Shown: piece after piece, positions 1 through 12,925 of the stretch
Position numbering within the stretch: position 1 is the first letter of the stretch
How the letters are laid out: each line of letters starts with the position of its first letter
Assembly: GCF_017591435.1 (NCBI RefSeq)
Contig: NC_059304.1
Span: 25,582,326 to 25,646,325 of the forward strand
Length of the DNA stretch: 64,000 nucleotides
Reading direction: 5' to 3'
Origin: Portunus trituberculatus
Lineage: Eukaryota > Arthropoda > Malacostraca > Decapoda > Portunidae
Translations under genes and position numbers: made by a program
The notes under the pieces: model-generated
Database searches by the model: none
Seen by the model: only the letters and a program-made list of their open reading frames with translations
What the model was told of the DNA's origin: nothing

Positions 1-85
1 GATAATGAAATTTTAGCAGCTTTTCATGGATGCGTGATGGCAATAAAACGCGATAGCTGAAGTCGCGATAGCCGAGGGTTGACTG

Positions 86-86
<1 letters not shown>

Positions 87-159
<73 letters not shown>
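87..159. repeat. (TA)n microsatellite
   Basis: An almost pure TA tract with one G interruption. It ends exactly where a Tigger-like terminal repeat begins at 160. Tigger elements insert at TA, so the tract may have been the target or may have grown from the duplicated TA. Confidence 0.95.
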
Positions 160-162
<3 letters not shown>

Positions 163-1146
163 GCAACCCCCGCTTAACGAAGGGGTTACGTTCCTTAAAA
201 ACACTTCGTTAAGCGAAACTTCGTTAAGTGAACCGATTATAACAAGTTTAACCCCTGACTTGAACTTCCATTGAGAGTAAACAAAGCGAGAGGGCATCAT
301 AGTACAGTGAAAGGTTTAATGAAAGTAAAAATTATGAAGTTAATCATTTAGGTAGTTTAATTTAAGTCATTATAATGTACACTAATGTATGTATGTATGT
401 AACTTTATAATGTTGATGATCTTAAATTTATGAAGAAAGGGAGAGTGAAATGGGAAAGACACTAACCGGCAACCTGTGTAATGTAAACAAAGGGCGCATC
501 ATTGTATCACATACAAAACTTATGTATCACATTTCCACAAGGCTTTCTATTTAATCCATTGCAGAGTCATGAGTTCAGGTGATTCTTTTAGCTTGCAAGG
601 AAGATATTTTCTCACCAGCCTTCTTAATAGAGTCTGCTGACTTGAAAATAGTAGAGACAGTAAATGGAGGTAAGATGGTGGCGAGCAATGCTATAGTTTT
701 CTAGCCTCTCTTGTGTCTGTGAATAATATCCAGCTTCACTTTGAGAGTAAGAGAGTTCCTGGTCTTCTTAGCAACGCTAGGCGACATTGCAGGGCGTTTT
801 GGTGGTAAGTTAAGCGAGGGAAGACAAGGTTGCTGATGCTGTTATTATTTTGAACAGGGGAGTGAGTGGTGCGCGTGTTGTCCATGAGAGGCTTAATCTT
901 GATCTTGATTTCACAGGTGTCCCAGGATTTTTCCTGAGGCAGGCCTTAGTATTGGCAGCTTCTGGTGTCTTCAAAAGCCTGTCGGCTTGTGTGATACGTC
1001 GGGCTTTCAAACTTGGAAAAAATTACCTGGATAAAGCTTCGTTAAAGCAAGTTTGGGGTTCGTTAAACGAGCAGATGGTAGTAAAATGAAACTTTCCTTT
1101 TAGCAAAATTTCGTTGTGTGAACCTTCGTTAAGCGGGGGTTGCCTG
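160..1146 (-). mobile_element. Tigger/pogo-like DNA transposon, family T1, copy a
   Basis: The element starts with CAGGCAACCCCCGC and ends with the reverse complement GCGGGGGTTGCCTG, with TA on both outer sides, as expected for the pogo/Tigger branch of Tc1-mariner. The - strand holds a degenerate remnant of an N-terminal CENP-B type helix-turn-helix region (motif like SLTLEVKLDIIHRHERG, clearest in copies b and c). There is no DDE catalytic domain, so the copy is non-autonomous. At 987 bases it is close in length to the complete copy at 5791-6782. Confidence 0.85.
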
Positions 1147-1158
1147 TATATTTATATA

Positions 1159-1722
1159 CAGGCAACCCCCGCTTAATGAAGGTTCACACAAAAAAATTTT
1201 GCTACAACCGTTTCATTTTACTAGTATCTGCTCTTTTAACGAACACCAAACTCGCTTTAACAAAGTTTTATCCAGGTAATTTTTTCCAAGTTTGAAAGCG
1301 ATATCACACAGGCTTTTGAATACACCAGCGCCTGTCGTGGACAACACGCGCACCACTCACTCCCCCTGTTCAAAACAATAACAGTGTCAGCAGCAGCTCA
1401 TCTTCCCTCGCTCAACTTACCACAAAACGCCCTGCAATGTCTCCTAGCGTTGCTAAGAAGACCAAGAAGTCTCTTACTCTTGAAGTGAAGCTGGATATTA
1501 TTCACAGACACGAGAGAGGCAAGAAAACTAATAGCATTGCTCGCCACCATCTTGACTCCATCTACTGTCTCTACTATTTTCAAGTCAGCAGACTCTATTA
1601 AGAAGGCTGGTGAGACCATATCTTCCTCGCAAGCTAAAAGAACCACCTGAACTCATGACTCTGCAATGGATTAAATGGAAAGCCTTGTGGAAATGTGGTA
1701 CATAAGTTTTGTATGCACATTT
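1159..1722 (+). mobile_element. Tigger/pogo-like family T1, copy b, truncated
   Basis: Lies 12 bases from copy a and in the opposite orientation. It begins with the T1 terminal repeat CAGGCAACCCCCGC and carries the helix-turn-helix coding remnant on the + strand near 1437-1560. Similarity to the complete copies stops near 1722, just after TTTGTATGCA, so the distal half is missing. Sequence after this point resembles a different repeat. Confidence 0.8.
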
Positions 1723-2420
1723 GCAAGCACATAGGACCCTATTATTCGTTCACAAACAGATGTGACGTCATGAATATCCTCACATTCTTCAAGTTCTCCA
1801 TGCTCGACGTCAGAGTCAACTTGCTGATGCAACATCCTCTGTAATGATGTTGTAATGATAAAGGTAAAGAGAAAAAACTGTTTGAAAAGATCATAGACAT
1901 AGGGTGGAGAAAACATAACAGTGAGGCATGGGGGTGAGGTGGTGAGGTGATACATTTTGTTTTTTGTTGTCTTTTCTTCTGATTCTAATTCTCATCAATT
2001 TATGCATGTAAAGAAGTTATTACCAAACATTTTGACATGTGTTATGGTATAGACCAAGTGCTTAACAAGTTATTTCAGAAAAAAGTATGGAGCTGTGTAC
2101 AGTAAATGATACACCTCTCTTGACGCCTGGCCACCTACTGAGTATGAGTGACTAGTGACATGCACATACACTGTCCCTTGCCTGTTGCCAAAGGTTGAAA
2201 TTTATCAAGAGAAAAAAATATTCATATAATTTTTTTTTCTTTACACAGACACAAGCATTGAGTGATGCATAATCTTTCAGGGTGCAAGTCATGCTATGAC
2301 GCAACTGCACGAGACATGTAAAAATGATTTCCTAGTGAGAAGGTTATGTAATTATCAGAAATACACCCTCTGGTAATTTAGGGTTTGAAGGTTTTGGAGA
2401 GGCAATAGTCCCAAACTTCT
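1723..2420. repeat. Dispersed repeat shared with about 51270-51715
   Basis: Several blocks match the interval near 51270-51715 in the same order, for example TGTTTGAAAAGATCATAG, TCAATTTATGCATGTAA, GCCTGGCCAC, and a shared stretch around AATTTAG followed by GAAGGTTT. At 51 kb this sequence is the right part of an old pogo-like element, so this is probably another damaged copy of it. No coding frame can be defended. From 2421 to 2484 I see nothing recognisable. Confidence 0.55.
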
Positions 2421-2482
2421 TTATCCCAAATATAATCCTAATATAAATTCAAAGATGCCCTCCTTCATGAAGTAGGGATTAG

Positions 2483-4078
<1,596 letters not shown>

Positions 4079-4266
4079 TTTTTTTATGCAAGAGGAAGAC
4101 TTGCCAAGGGCAACAAAACATAAAAAAAAAAAAAATGAAAGAATTACCCAAAAGATAGGGACAAATGTCTTGAAACCTCCCTCTTAAAAGAGGTCAAGTT
4201 GTGGGAAGATGGAAATACAGAAGTAGGTAGGTAGTTCCAGAGTTTACCAGTGAAAGGTATGGATGA

Positions 4267-4653
4267 TTAAGACCACTGGTTAACTCTTGTGTTAGAGAGT
4301 TGGACAGAATAGGGATGAAAGGTAGAAGAAAACTTTGTGCAGTGAGGCTGCAGGAGGAGGGGAGGCATGCAGTTTACAAAATCAGTAAAGCAGTTAGCAT
4401 GAAAATAGCGATAAAGGATAGAAAGAGATTCCACACTTCGGTGGTGAGAGAGAGGCTGAAGACAGTCAGTCAGAGGAGGGGAGTTGATGAGATGAAAAGC
4501 TTTTGATTTCACCCTATCTGATAAAACTGTGAGTGGAACTCCCCAAACATATGAAGAGTACTCCATACAAGGACGAATAATGCCCTTGTACAGAGTTAGC
4601 AGTTGGAGGGGCAAGAAAAACTGGTGGAGACGCCTCAGAATGCCTAACTTCAT
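4267..4653 (-). pseudogene. P1 ORF2 C-terminal domain fragment (128 codons)
   Basis: The open stretch holds the thumb/C-terminal part of a non-LTR reverse transcriptase: TLYKGIIRPCMEYSSYVWG near residues 20-38, then KAFHLINSPPLTDCLQPLSHHR, then the hydrophobic-aromatic tail before a stop. It lies downstream of the RT catalytic YTDD (about 4985-4970) on the same strand, with frameshifts between. The stop just before the 3' UTR and the poly-A at 4079 suits the end of ORF2. It cannot act alone. Confidence 0.75.
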
Positions 4654-5119
4654 AGAAGCTGTTTTAGCAAGAGATGAGATGTGAAGTTTCCATCCAGTTA
4701 AGATTATGAGTAAAGGACAGACTGAGGATATTCAGTGTGGAAGAGGGGGACAGTTGAGTGTCTTTGAAGAAGAGGGGATTGTTCTCTGGAAGGTTGTGTT
4801 GAATTGATAGATGAAGAAATTGAGTTTTTGAGGCATTAAACACTACTAAGTTTTCTCTGCCTCAACCCAAAATCTTAGAAAGATTAGAAGTTAGGCATTC
4901 TGTGGCATCCCTGCATGATCTGTTGATATTCCTGAAGGGTTGGTCGTCTCTTAAACGACGTGGAAAGATGTAAGCTAGTATCATCAGTGTAGGAGTGGAT
5001 AAGGCAAGAAGTTTGGTTTACAAGGTCATTAATGAATAATAGAAGGAAAGTGGACAATAGGACAGAACCCTGAGGAACGCCACTTTTAATAGATTTAGGA
5101 GAAGAACAATGGCCGTATA

Positions 5120-6978
5120 CGGGTAACTCTTGATTTACGTGTTTTTGTTAATACGCGACCAAAAATATATTATGATGAATTAAATTTACACGATTGGTTT
5201 GCTTATACGCAATTTGGCCCAACTGCATTTTCTAACTGAGCGCCAGATGCAATTTTAAACTGCGCGCCATAGAGTTCTGCAGCTGGCTGATAGGTGGGAG
5301 CTCCGCTGCCATGGACGCACTCTTCTGCTACACAGTGATGCAAAAATAATTTTCCAAGAAAAAGCACCAGACCACCATGCTGCAGTTTTTCAAGAAAACA
5401 CCAGTGGAAGATGTAGTACCAGAAGAGGATGTGGACGAGCCCGTGGAAGCAGAGAAAGCAGAGGAAGCGCAGATGGATGATGACGTCCTTGTCTAGGAGG
5501 TGGACAGCAATGGCGTGTGGTTGTGAGGGGTGAATTAAGACATTGGCGTCCTGCGTTTATTTTTTACTAGTGTTTACTTCTATACTGTGGGATTATTAGT
5601 TTTGATAAGTAGATTTTTGATATAGTGGAAAAGCTTGGGGGGAAATGGTGACTGACTGTGGTGTGAGTGGTGAAGGCAGTGACACAGTGAGTGTTGTATA
5701 TACGTATTCTTTGTTTTGTTGTTTTTTCTTATATTTTGCTTTCTCTTATTATTTCTTGCTTTTCCCTTTACTTTAGATACACTTCTAGTACAGGCAACCC
5801 CCATTTAACGAAGGTTCACACAACGAAATTTCGCTACAACGAAGGTTTAATTTTACTACCATCTGCTCCTTTAACGAACACCAAACTCGCTTTAACGAAG
5901 TTTTATCCAGGTAATTTTTTTCCAAATTTGAAAGCCTCACCATATCACGCAAGCTGACAAGCTTTTGAATACACCAGGAGCTGCTGGTACTAAGGCCTGC
6001 CTCAGGAAAAAACCTGGGACACCTATAGAATGAAGATCAAGATCAAGATCAAGCCTTTCGTGGACAACACGCGCAACACTCACTCCCCAGTCAAAACATA
6101 ACAGCGTCAGCAGCAGCTTGTCTTCCCTAGCTCAACTTACCACCAAAATGCCCTGCAATTGGCCTAGTGTTCGTAAGAAGACCAGGAAGTCTCTTACTCT
6201 CCAAGTGAAGCTAGATATTATTCACAGACACGAGAGAGGCCAGAAAACTATAGCAGTGCTGGCCACTATCTTGACTCCATATTATACTGTCTCTATTTTC
6301 AAGTCAGCAGACTATTAAGAAGGCTGGTGAGACCGTATCTTTCTTGCAAGCTTAAAGAACCACCTGAACTCATGACTTTACAATGGATAAAATGGAAAGG
6401 CCTGTGGAAATGTGGTACATAAGTTTTGTATGCAGTACAATGATGCGCACTTTGTTTACATTCCACAGGTTGCCGGTTAGTGTCTTTCCCGTTTCACTCT
6501 TCCTCCCTTCATAAAGTTAAGATCATCAACATTATAAAGTTACATACATACATACATTAGTGTACATTATAATGACTTAAATTAAACTACCTAAATGTTT
6601 AACTTCATAATTCTTACTTTCATTAAACCTTTTGCTGTACTATGAAGCACTCTCGCTTTGCTTACTCTCAATGGAAGTTCAAATCAGGGGTTAAACTTGT
6701 TATAATCGGTTCGTTTAACGAAGTTTCGCTTAACGAAGTGTTTTTTAGGAACGTAATCCCTTCGTTAAACGGGGATTGCCTGTATTTAGCATGGTAAATA
6801 ATAAAAACATGTTAATTTAGCCAAATAAATAGAGTATTTTGTACAAATTTTTTTGGACCACATCCCGCATCCCCCCCTATTATTTATTGTTTATGAGAAT
6901 TACAAGTTTATTTTATGCGAATTTTGATATACGCAATGCCTCTTGGAACGCATATATCACGTAAATCGAGTTACTTGT
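5120..6978 (+). mobile_element. Tigger-like element T2, split by copy T1c
   Basis: Imperfect terminal inverted repeats (GGTAACTCTTGATTTACGTG on the left, CACGTAAATCGAGTTAC on the right) with TA outside both ends. Without the internal insertion it is about 870 bases. On the + strand near 5378-5497 a short frame reads like the tail of a Tigger transposase (LQFFKKTPVEDVVPEED, then an acidic end and stop). No DDE domain is left. It interrupts P1. Confidence 0.72.
5791..6782 (+). mobile_element. Tigger/pogo-like family T1, copy c (complete)
   Basis: Complete 992-base copy with matching ends CAGGCAACCCCCAT and its inverted partner GATTGCCTG, each flanked by TA. The + strand frame at 6149-6318 shows a helix-turn-helix DNA-binding start (RKSLTLQVKLDIIHRHERG). 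The frame then breaks and no catalytic domain follows. The rest is non-coding sequence shared with copies a, d and e, including the GTATGTATG/CATACATAC stretch. It is nested inside T2. Confidence 0.87.
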
Positions 6979-7784
6979 ACCATGGCTGCAGTTGAACGGT
7001 CAGAAAGGAAACGTGAGATAAAGTTGCAGAGAGAAGGATAGAAACAGTATGAGGGCAGTTTTTAAATCAAAACTTTATGCCAGACTCTATCAAATGTTTT
7101 TAATATGTCTTAACATGACAGTGAAAGTTTCACCAAAATCTCTAAAAGAGGATGAACAAGACTCAGTAAGGAAAGCCAGAAGATTACTAGGAGAGTGACC
7201 TTGAAGGAAGCCATACTGGCATTCAGATAGAAGATTGTGAAGTAGTAGATGTTTGAGAATCTTCCTACTTAGGATAGATTCAAAAACTTTAGATAAGCAA
7301 GAAATTAGTACTATAGGATGGTAGTTTGAAGGATTAGAACAGTCACCCTTTTTAAGAGCAAGCTGAATGTAGGCAAACTTACAACAAACTTACAACAAGA
7401 AGGAAAGGTAGAAGTCGATAGACAAGAAAGAATTTGGCCAGGCAAGATGCAAGCACGGAAGAACAGTTTTTGAGAAAAATAGGAGGGATCCCATCAGGTC
7501 CATAAGCCTTCTTAGGGTTTAGGCCAGCAAGGGCATGGAAATCATCATTACGAAGAATTTTGATTGAAGACATGAAATAGTCAGAGGGAGGAGGAGGAGA
7601 GGGAGGGACAAGCCCAGAATCATCCACGGTGGAGTTTTTAGTAAGGGTTTGAGAGAAGAATTCAGCTTTATAGACAGATGAGATGGCAATGGTGCCATCA
7701 GGATAAAATAAATGAGGGAAAGATGAAGAAGTAAAGTGATTGGAAATGTTTTTGGCTATATGCCAGAAGTCACGAGGGGAGTTA

Positions 7785-8649
7785 TGCTGGGGTCACACTA
7801 CAGCTTTTTCGGACTACAATGTCCCCGATGGTCATAGGAGGGCTGTCACCAGTAGTAATGATGTCATTGTAACGGTTTTTGGCCTGTTGTAAAATCTCGT
7901 GAGTCAAATCATATGTTAACGCAGCAGTATCATACGATGTTTTAAGATATTCTTGTCATGCGAAATCGTAGAAGCATTACGACAATCGAGTGCTGCATTT
8001 GACTGTCGGGAAGAGAGTCACAACAAGCAAAGCTATTTCATCGGGTGCACAATGACGTACGATGACGTTATAGAGAGTTATGGTGTCGTATGTGGTGCTA
8101 ACGACATCGTTCAACATTGAACGAGTAAAAGATCGTTAAAATACTGAGTTACGACTGGTCTTTAAACATACATTTGGCAGTAATGCATGAAAATGTTGTC
8201 GCTAGAATCGTTGTGACCAGTGTGACAGCTCGTGCTTTGTCGCCAGTTTATCCACTGAAGACGATGGGATAGAGCAAGGGCATGCATGGGTATGATGTCC
8301 CATCGTCGTCACAAGATCTCTTTGGGACATTCCTGGACATTACAGACCCACTGGACGTGAGTATTGAGGGGCCGAGTCTCAGACCAGGAGTGAACATCCA
8401 CCTTCGGACCTCCACGAAGGTGGATATATACCCTGTGCCACAAGAAGGCCAGCAGGAGCAACTGGAGCAGTAGCAGCAGCAGCAACACCAGCAGGACTAG
8501 AGAACAGCTGTTTGCCTCAAGTTGCCAAACCGCGTATTTCTGTAAGGAGTGTTCGAGGTGCTAATGGTGACGTTAACGGTGGTGGTGGCGAATGGCTTTC
8601 GTTAACGTACTCAAAATGAGGAAATCCACTTTTGGTGAAGATATACACC

Positions 8650-8650
<1 letters not shown>
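7785..8650 (+). mobile_element. TTA-flanked DNA element H1 (PIF/Harbinger-like by target site), right end unclear
   Basis: It starts with TGCTGGGGTCACACTACAGC directly after TTA. The same terminus bounds H2 at 53343-54115, where TTA is seen on both sides. Interior blocks match H2 in reverse orientation, including the frame at 8282-8473. The right terminal repeat is not found before the (AG)n tract, so this copy is cut or extends further. A CAG-rich stretch lies at 8448-8505. A 3-base TTA duplication suits PIF/Harbinger, but no transposase is visible, so the superfamily call is inference. Confidence 0.6.
8282..8473 (+). pseudogene. Small frame in H1 conserved with H2
   Basis: 63 codons containing QDLFGTFLDITDPLDV. 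A very similar reading (EDLFGTSLDITGPLDM) is open on the - strand of H2 near 53576-53450, at about the same distance from the shared terminal repeat. Two copies keeping one frame open over roughly 40 codons suggests an exon of a lost transposon gene, but simple nucleotide similarity is also enough. A glutamine-rich end follows. I do not recognise the product. Confidence 0.35.

Positions 8651-8652
<2 letters not shown>

Positions 8653-8730
<78 letters not shown>
8653..8730. repeat. (AG)n microsatellite
   Basis: Pure AG tract of 78 bases inside or at the end of H1. Confidence 0.97.
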
Positions 8731-8735
<5 letters not shown>

Positions 8736-9098
8736 TCGGTGCTATTATCATGATCATCCCTATGACGTATGTAGACTCCATCCTCAAGATGTCCCTGTTG
8801 AGATGCGGCTCCGTGTCAGCGAGGACAGGGATGTAGTAGTTTAGGAGACTCATGGTGAGATGTGTAGATGTCGATGCTGTGGGGGTGATGTGACATGGGA
8901 ATCTAATGGTAATAGTAAAAGTGAGGTGAAGCAATGTAAGAGTGGGTACAGTGTAAGGAAATAGTTAGAAATAAAGAATAAAGTTAAAGATAAGTTTGTG
9001 GGCAATCCTCATTGCTATTTTAATCATTTTATGTTGGAGGTAGCGCTAGCTTAACTAGGTTTGGGTCACCCAGCCTAGAAGGTTTCATGTGTCTTTCT
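8731..9098. other. Interval without a supported gene
   Basis: 368 bases between the (AG)n tract and the 3' end of R2. Two AATAAAG signals occur near 8970-8985 on the + strand after a short frame ending near 8841, which could be the 3' end of a lost H1 gene. No product is recognisable. Confidence 0.4.
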
Positions 9099-9126
9099 GT
9101 ATTTACCTAGTTGTATGTTACAGGGT

Positions 9127-9858
9127 TCATAGTGACCTGTCTCCATATCTACATTTATCTAACTTCTTAAATTTGCGCACATTTTCTACTGTTACAATCT
9201 CTTCACTTAATCCATTCCAGATGTCTACTGTCCTATGTGGAAAACTGAACTTCTTGATATTCCTATAACACTGACTTTTCATGATTTTCTTGGAATGTCC
9301 TCTTGTTTGTCTGTCTCCCTGCTCTGTCAGTGTTACCAGTTCTTGTCTATCTATCTTCTCCATATGGTTTACTAACTTATACATCATTTTTAGGTGTCCT
9401 CTTTCCAATCTATCCTCCAAAGTTGGTAGCTCCATCTCCTTCAGTCTTTCTTCATAGGGAAGATCTTTTATTTCAAGGACCATCTTTGTAGCACCCCTTT
9501 GTATCCTTTCTAGTTTCTTGATATCTTTCTGCCTATATGGCGACCATACCAATGCTGCATATTCTAGTCTAGGTCTTATCATAGTGGTTAATATCTTTTT
9601 CATCATACTTTTATCCATGTAATTGAATGATACCCTGATGTTCGTTAGTGTCTTGTATGTTGAAGCAAATAATTCATTTATATGTCTTTCAGGAGTCAGG
9701 GTGTCTTGTATAATCACTCCCAGGTTTTTCTCTTCACTTCTTTTCATTATAATTTCTTCCCCCATTTTATATTCCCATGTAGGTCTTCTATTACTTTTAT
9801 CCATTTCCATTACATGGCATTTCTTAGTATTAAATTCTAATTTCCACTTTGGCTCCAT
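9127..9858 (-). pseudogene. R2 ORF2 C-terminal part (243 codons)
   Basis: This is an open stretch covering the segment after the RT palm up to the natural stop. It begins near WKLEFNTKKCHVMEMDKS, which in this family follows FADDAKLL by about 35 residues. It continues through EKNLGVIIQDTLTPERHIN, the MIRPRLEYAALVWSPYRQK motif, the KLERIQRGATKMV helix and the LPTLEDRLERG motif, and ends in GDRSL. FADDAKLL itself is visible just upstream at about 9945-9922 in a shifted frame. The stop codon lies in the loop of the 3' stem-loop. Confidence 0.82.
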
Positions 9859-9953
9859 ATACAGATCGTATCAATATCTTTCTGTAATTCCATGCAATCA
9901 TTTTGTTTTTTTATAACTCTCAAAAGCTTGGCATCATCTGCAAACAAATTTAT

Positions 9954-10872
9954 CTAGCTACTCAAACCCTCTTGTTTATCGTTAACATATATTTGGAACA
10001 TTATTTGTGCCAACACCAAACCCTGTGGTACGCCACTAGTTACAGTGCTCGAACTTGATGATGTATCTCTTATCACTGTCCTCATTTCCCTATCTGTTAA
10101 GTAATCGGTCATCCAATTTAAGATATTTCCCTTAATTCTGCCCATGTGTTCTATTTTCCATAAGAGTCTTCTGTGTGGTACTCTGTCAAAAGCCTTTTTG
10201 ATGTCTAGATACACTACATCCACCCATCCAACTCTTCCTTGTACTTCATCTATTACTCTTGTATAAAAGCTTAGTAAGTTTGTTATACATGATCTCCCTT
10301 TTCTAAAACCAAATAGGGAGTTATAAATGATTTCATTTCTGTCCAGATATTCCAACCATTTTTTCTTTGATAACAATTTCACAGATCTTACCCACCACAC
10401 TGGTTAGTGACACTGGTCTATAATTTAGGGGCTCAGTAATTTTTCCTCCTTTGTATAATGGGACAATATTGGCTCTTTTCCATTCCTTTGGTTCCTTCCG
10501 TTCCTTTAAAGAGTTGTTAATTACATCCCAAATTGGTTCTGCCAGTTGGTCACTACATTCCCTTAGTGTCCATCCTGACACTCCATCTGGTCCCATTGCT
10601 TTCCTCACATCCACCTTTTCTAGCAATTCTCTAATTTTCTGTTTTCTTACCACAATGTCTCTTAATCCTTCCTGTGCCACTGGGTTGATTGGCTTTATAA
10701 ACTCTCCTTCATTAAATACTGATTTAAAGCTCTCATTCATAAGTTCACTCATTTCTTTTGATGTTTTGTATATCGTATTCCCCTTAATCAACTTAGTAAT
10801 GGTCTCTCTGTTTGTCATTTTACCATTTATATTCTTATAAAAAATCTTGGGTTCTTTTTCACTTCTCTTCAC
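9954..10872 (-). pseudogene. R2 reverse transcriptase core, frameshifted
   Basis: Two overlapping open stretches make up the RT fingers and palm. The first (10872-10333) has DVRKAMGPDGVSGW and WKRANIVPLYKGG. The second (10400-9954) has FGFRKGRSC, the first catalytic aspartate in VYLDIKKAFDRVPH, and TVTSGVPQGLVLAQIMF. The frame changes near 10390-10340. The FADD motif lies past the stop at 9954. The domain order is normal for a CR1/jockey-type ORF2. Confidence 0.82.
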
Positions 10873-11254
10873 TACATCCTTTTCAAAGTTTCTCTCCTCC
10901 TCCCTTCTTATCCTAATGTATTTATTTCGTGCCTTTATAATGCTTCGTATTTATTTCATTACGTTGCCTTCTTTATTTTTTTTCCATGCTGCATCTTTTA
11001 GCTTTTGCACATATAGTATTATACCAGGTGTGTTTGCTCTTTTTTACTCTATATTCAGGAACATATCTCTTTACTCACTCATTATACTTGTCTAGAAATA
11101 TATCATACTTTCCTTGAATTGTCTTTCCCTGCATAATTTCTTTCCAATCAATACTACCAAAATAACTTCTTAATGCCCCAAAACTTGATTTAGCGTGGTT
11201 CCGGCTCTTGTGTTTGTGTCCCTCATTATATTCCAAAATTTGCCGATCCTCTAA

Positions 11255-11715
11255 TTAAATTTCTAGGACCACATGATCACTTTTTCCTATTGGAGTATGA
11301 TATTTGATGTCTGGACATGGCTCCGGTTTTTTTGTAAATACCAAATCCAGCATTGATGGATCATCTTCCCCTCTATATCTTGTATAATCTTTCACCCATT
11401 GATCGAATGTGTTTACCATAGCCAGTTGTAGCACGTCATCCCCCCAACGTCCAGCGCGACTGCTTGCATCCATTTCTTCCCAATTGATGTGTTGCAGTTT
11501 AGATCTCACACGAGCAACACTCTTCTATCCTTCATTAGTATGTTATCCAGGCAGTTTAGCACTTCCTTTTGTATTTCCTTATGTACATCAAGCCTCCATG
11601 TATTAGTCTTTGGTGGTACATATGCAACTATGATACTCCTTTTTTCCCTCCCATTGGTCCTTATTGTTATACTTAAAACCTCTGCCAGTCCATCTCCGGA
11701 CTGTATCTCTTCCAC
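11255..11715 (-). pseudogene. R2 endonuclease fragment (after the Tigger break)
   Basis: Pieces of an apurinic-type endonuclease on the - strand: VAYVPPKTNTWR, a damaged GDFNC motif read here as VRDLNC, MLDLVFTKKPEP carrying the structural aspartate, and the C-terminal GKSDHVVLEI with the catalytic histidine. The N-terminal part of the domain (MYTNTDGF at about 12710-12690) lies on the other side of Tigger T3. The frame is broken near 11510. Confidence 0.78.
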
Positions 11716-11874
11716 ATATATATTCTCTCAAGTCATGATCAATACTCCTCCTCCTGCTTTTCCCTTTCTGTCTCTCCTCCAAACATTGTATCCTTGCTCT
11801 TTAAAATTCACTTGGACATCCTCACTTAACTTTGTTTCTGTCATACATACCACATCTGGCCCTTTTTTCCAATA

Positions 11875-12653
11875 CAGTAAGTCCTCGTTTTACACTAGTT
11901 TAGTATACGATGAATTCGCAGATACGATAATTGACAATTACTACCATTTTTTCAATTTACAAAAAAAAATTGCACTTACGATATTTGAAATTTCCACTGC
12001 CTGTGATTGTGGCGCTGCACTGCTACCAACAACAAACCAGTCACTTTCGCGCCACCACGACGAATAATAGTGAGACTGTGCTCGGTGATTTACTTACATT
12101 ATTCTCTGCATTTAAGACCAATTTCTGTCAAAAATGTCACCGAAACGTAATTTGGATCTTGGTGAACAAGCCAGGAAAAGTTTAACGTTGGAAATGAAGC
12201 TTGATATAGTCAAGAGAAAAGAACTTGGGGAAGGCTCGTCAGCCATAAGCCGTTCCCTGAATTTACCACAGTCAACAGTTGCTACTGTTTTGAGGAATGC
12301 TTCAAGTGTTAAGGAGGCAGCAGCTAATGCTTCAAGCCTGCAGGTAAAATTGCTGACAAAACATCGGGAACCCATTATGGATCGGATGGAGGGTTGACTT
12401 AAAATTTGGATAGACAACCAAACACGCCAGCATGCCCCACTCTCGTTGAGCCTCGTTTCAGAAAAGGCCCTGTCTTTTATTGAAACCTTGAAGGTTGAGA
12501 TGGATGTTTGTTTACTTTTTTCGATTGACTTTCATACTGAGCTGGAATGTATTCCTATCTAATACATGTTAAAACGGGTTCGGTTTACACTAATTTTGGT
12601 TTACAATAGCTTTTTTGAGGAACGCATTTCTAGTGTAAAACAAGGACTTATTG
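11875..12653 (+). mobile_element. Tigger/pogo-like element T3
   Basis: Terminal repeats CAGTAAGTCCTCGTTTTACAC and, inverted, GTGTAAAACAAGGACTTATTG, with TA outside both ends. It is inserted into the endonuclease region of R2, so it is younger than R2. It retains the N-terminal end of a transposase gene but lacks the DDE region, so it is an internally deleted copy of 779 bases. Confidence 0.88.
12134..12397 (+). pseudogene. T3 transposase N-terminus (CENP-B type helix-turn-helix)
   Basis: 87 codons from ATG: an N-terminal MSPKRNLDLGEQARKSLTLE, then a helix-turn-helix region (KLDIVKRKELGEGSSAISRS and LPQSTVATVLRN), as in Tigger/Jerky/CENP-B proteins, which bind transposon ends. A stop follows MDRMEG. 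After it the same frame continues with WIDNQTRQHAPLSLSL, which looks like the second CENP-B helix-turn-helix, so the stop is probably a mutation. The catalytic domain is missing. It would be a DNA-binding fragment only if expressed. Confidence 0.8.
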
Positions 12654-12925
12654 TATATAATCTCTCACTTCCAAACTTCCTGATATAAACCCATCTGTGT
12701 TTGTATACATGACTCTTAATGCTTTCCTTCCCCTTCCCGTATATACCATTTCCTCAGTGTCATGTCTAGCACTCTCCAGTAAAACTTCTTTTCGTTCTTT
12801 GTCTTTCCTTTGTTTTTTCCTTAGCTTCACTCCTCAGTTCTCTCTTTTTTTCCCTTTCTACCTGGTACATCTCTCACTTTATCCAGATATGCTTATATTC
12901 TGCCTTTTCAGCCAGCTTTACAGTC

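Larger units (their letters stand above)
4079..7784 (-). mobile_element. Poly-A non-LTR retrotransposon P1, interrupted by Tigger elements
   Basis: On the - strand the order is an RT N-terminal region at 7627-7379 (motifs PKKAYGPDGIPP and FLKNCSSVLA), a degenerate RT core, YTDD at about 4985-4970, a C-terminal domain at 4653-4267 (LYKGIIRPCMEYSSYVWG and LINSPPLTDC), and a poly-A tail seen as the T run at 4079-4085. I recognise the family as common in crustacean genomes. It belongs to the jockey/CR1 side of non-LTR elements, but the clade is uncertain. The body is split by the element at 5120-6978, and its 5' side ends at the TTA-flanked element at 7785. Many stops are present, so it is dead. 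Confidence 0.82.

Noticed and set aside
11489..12067. 192-codon + strand frame
   Set aside because: Runs across the junction of R2 (antisense to its endonuclease) and Tigger T3, so it is not one gene.
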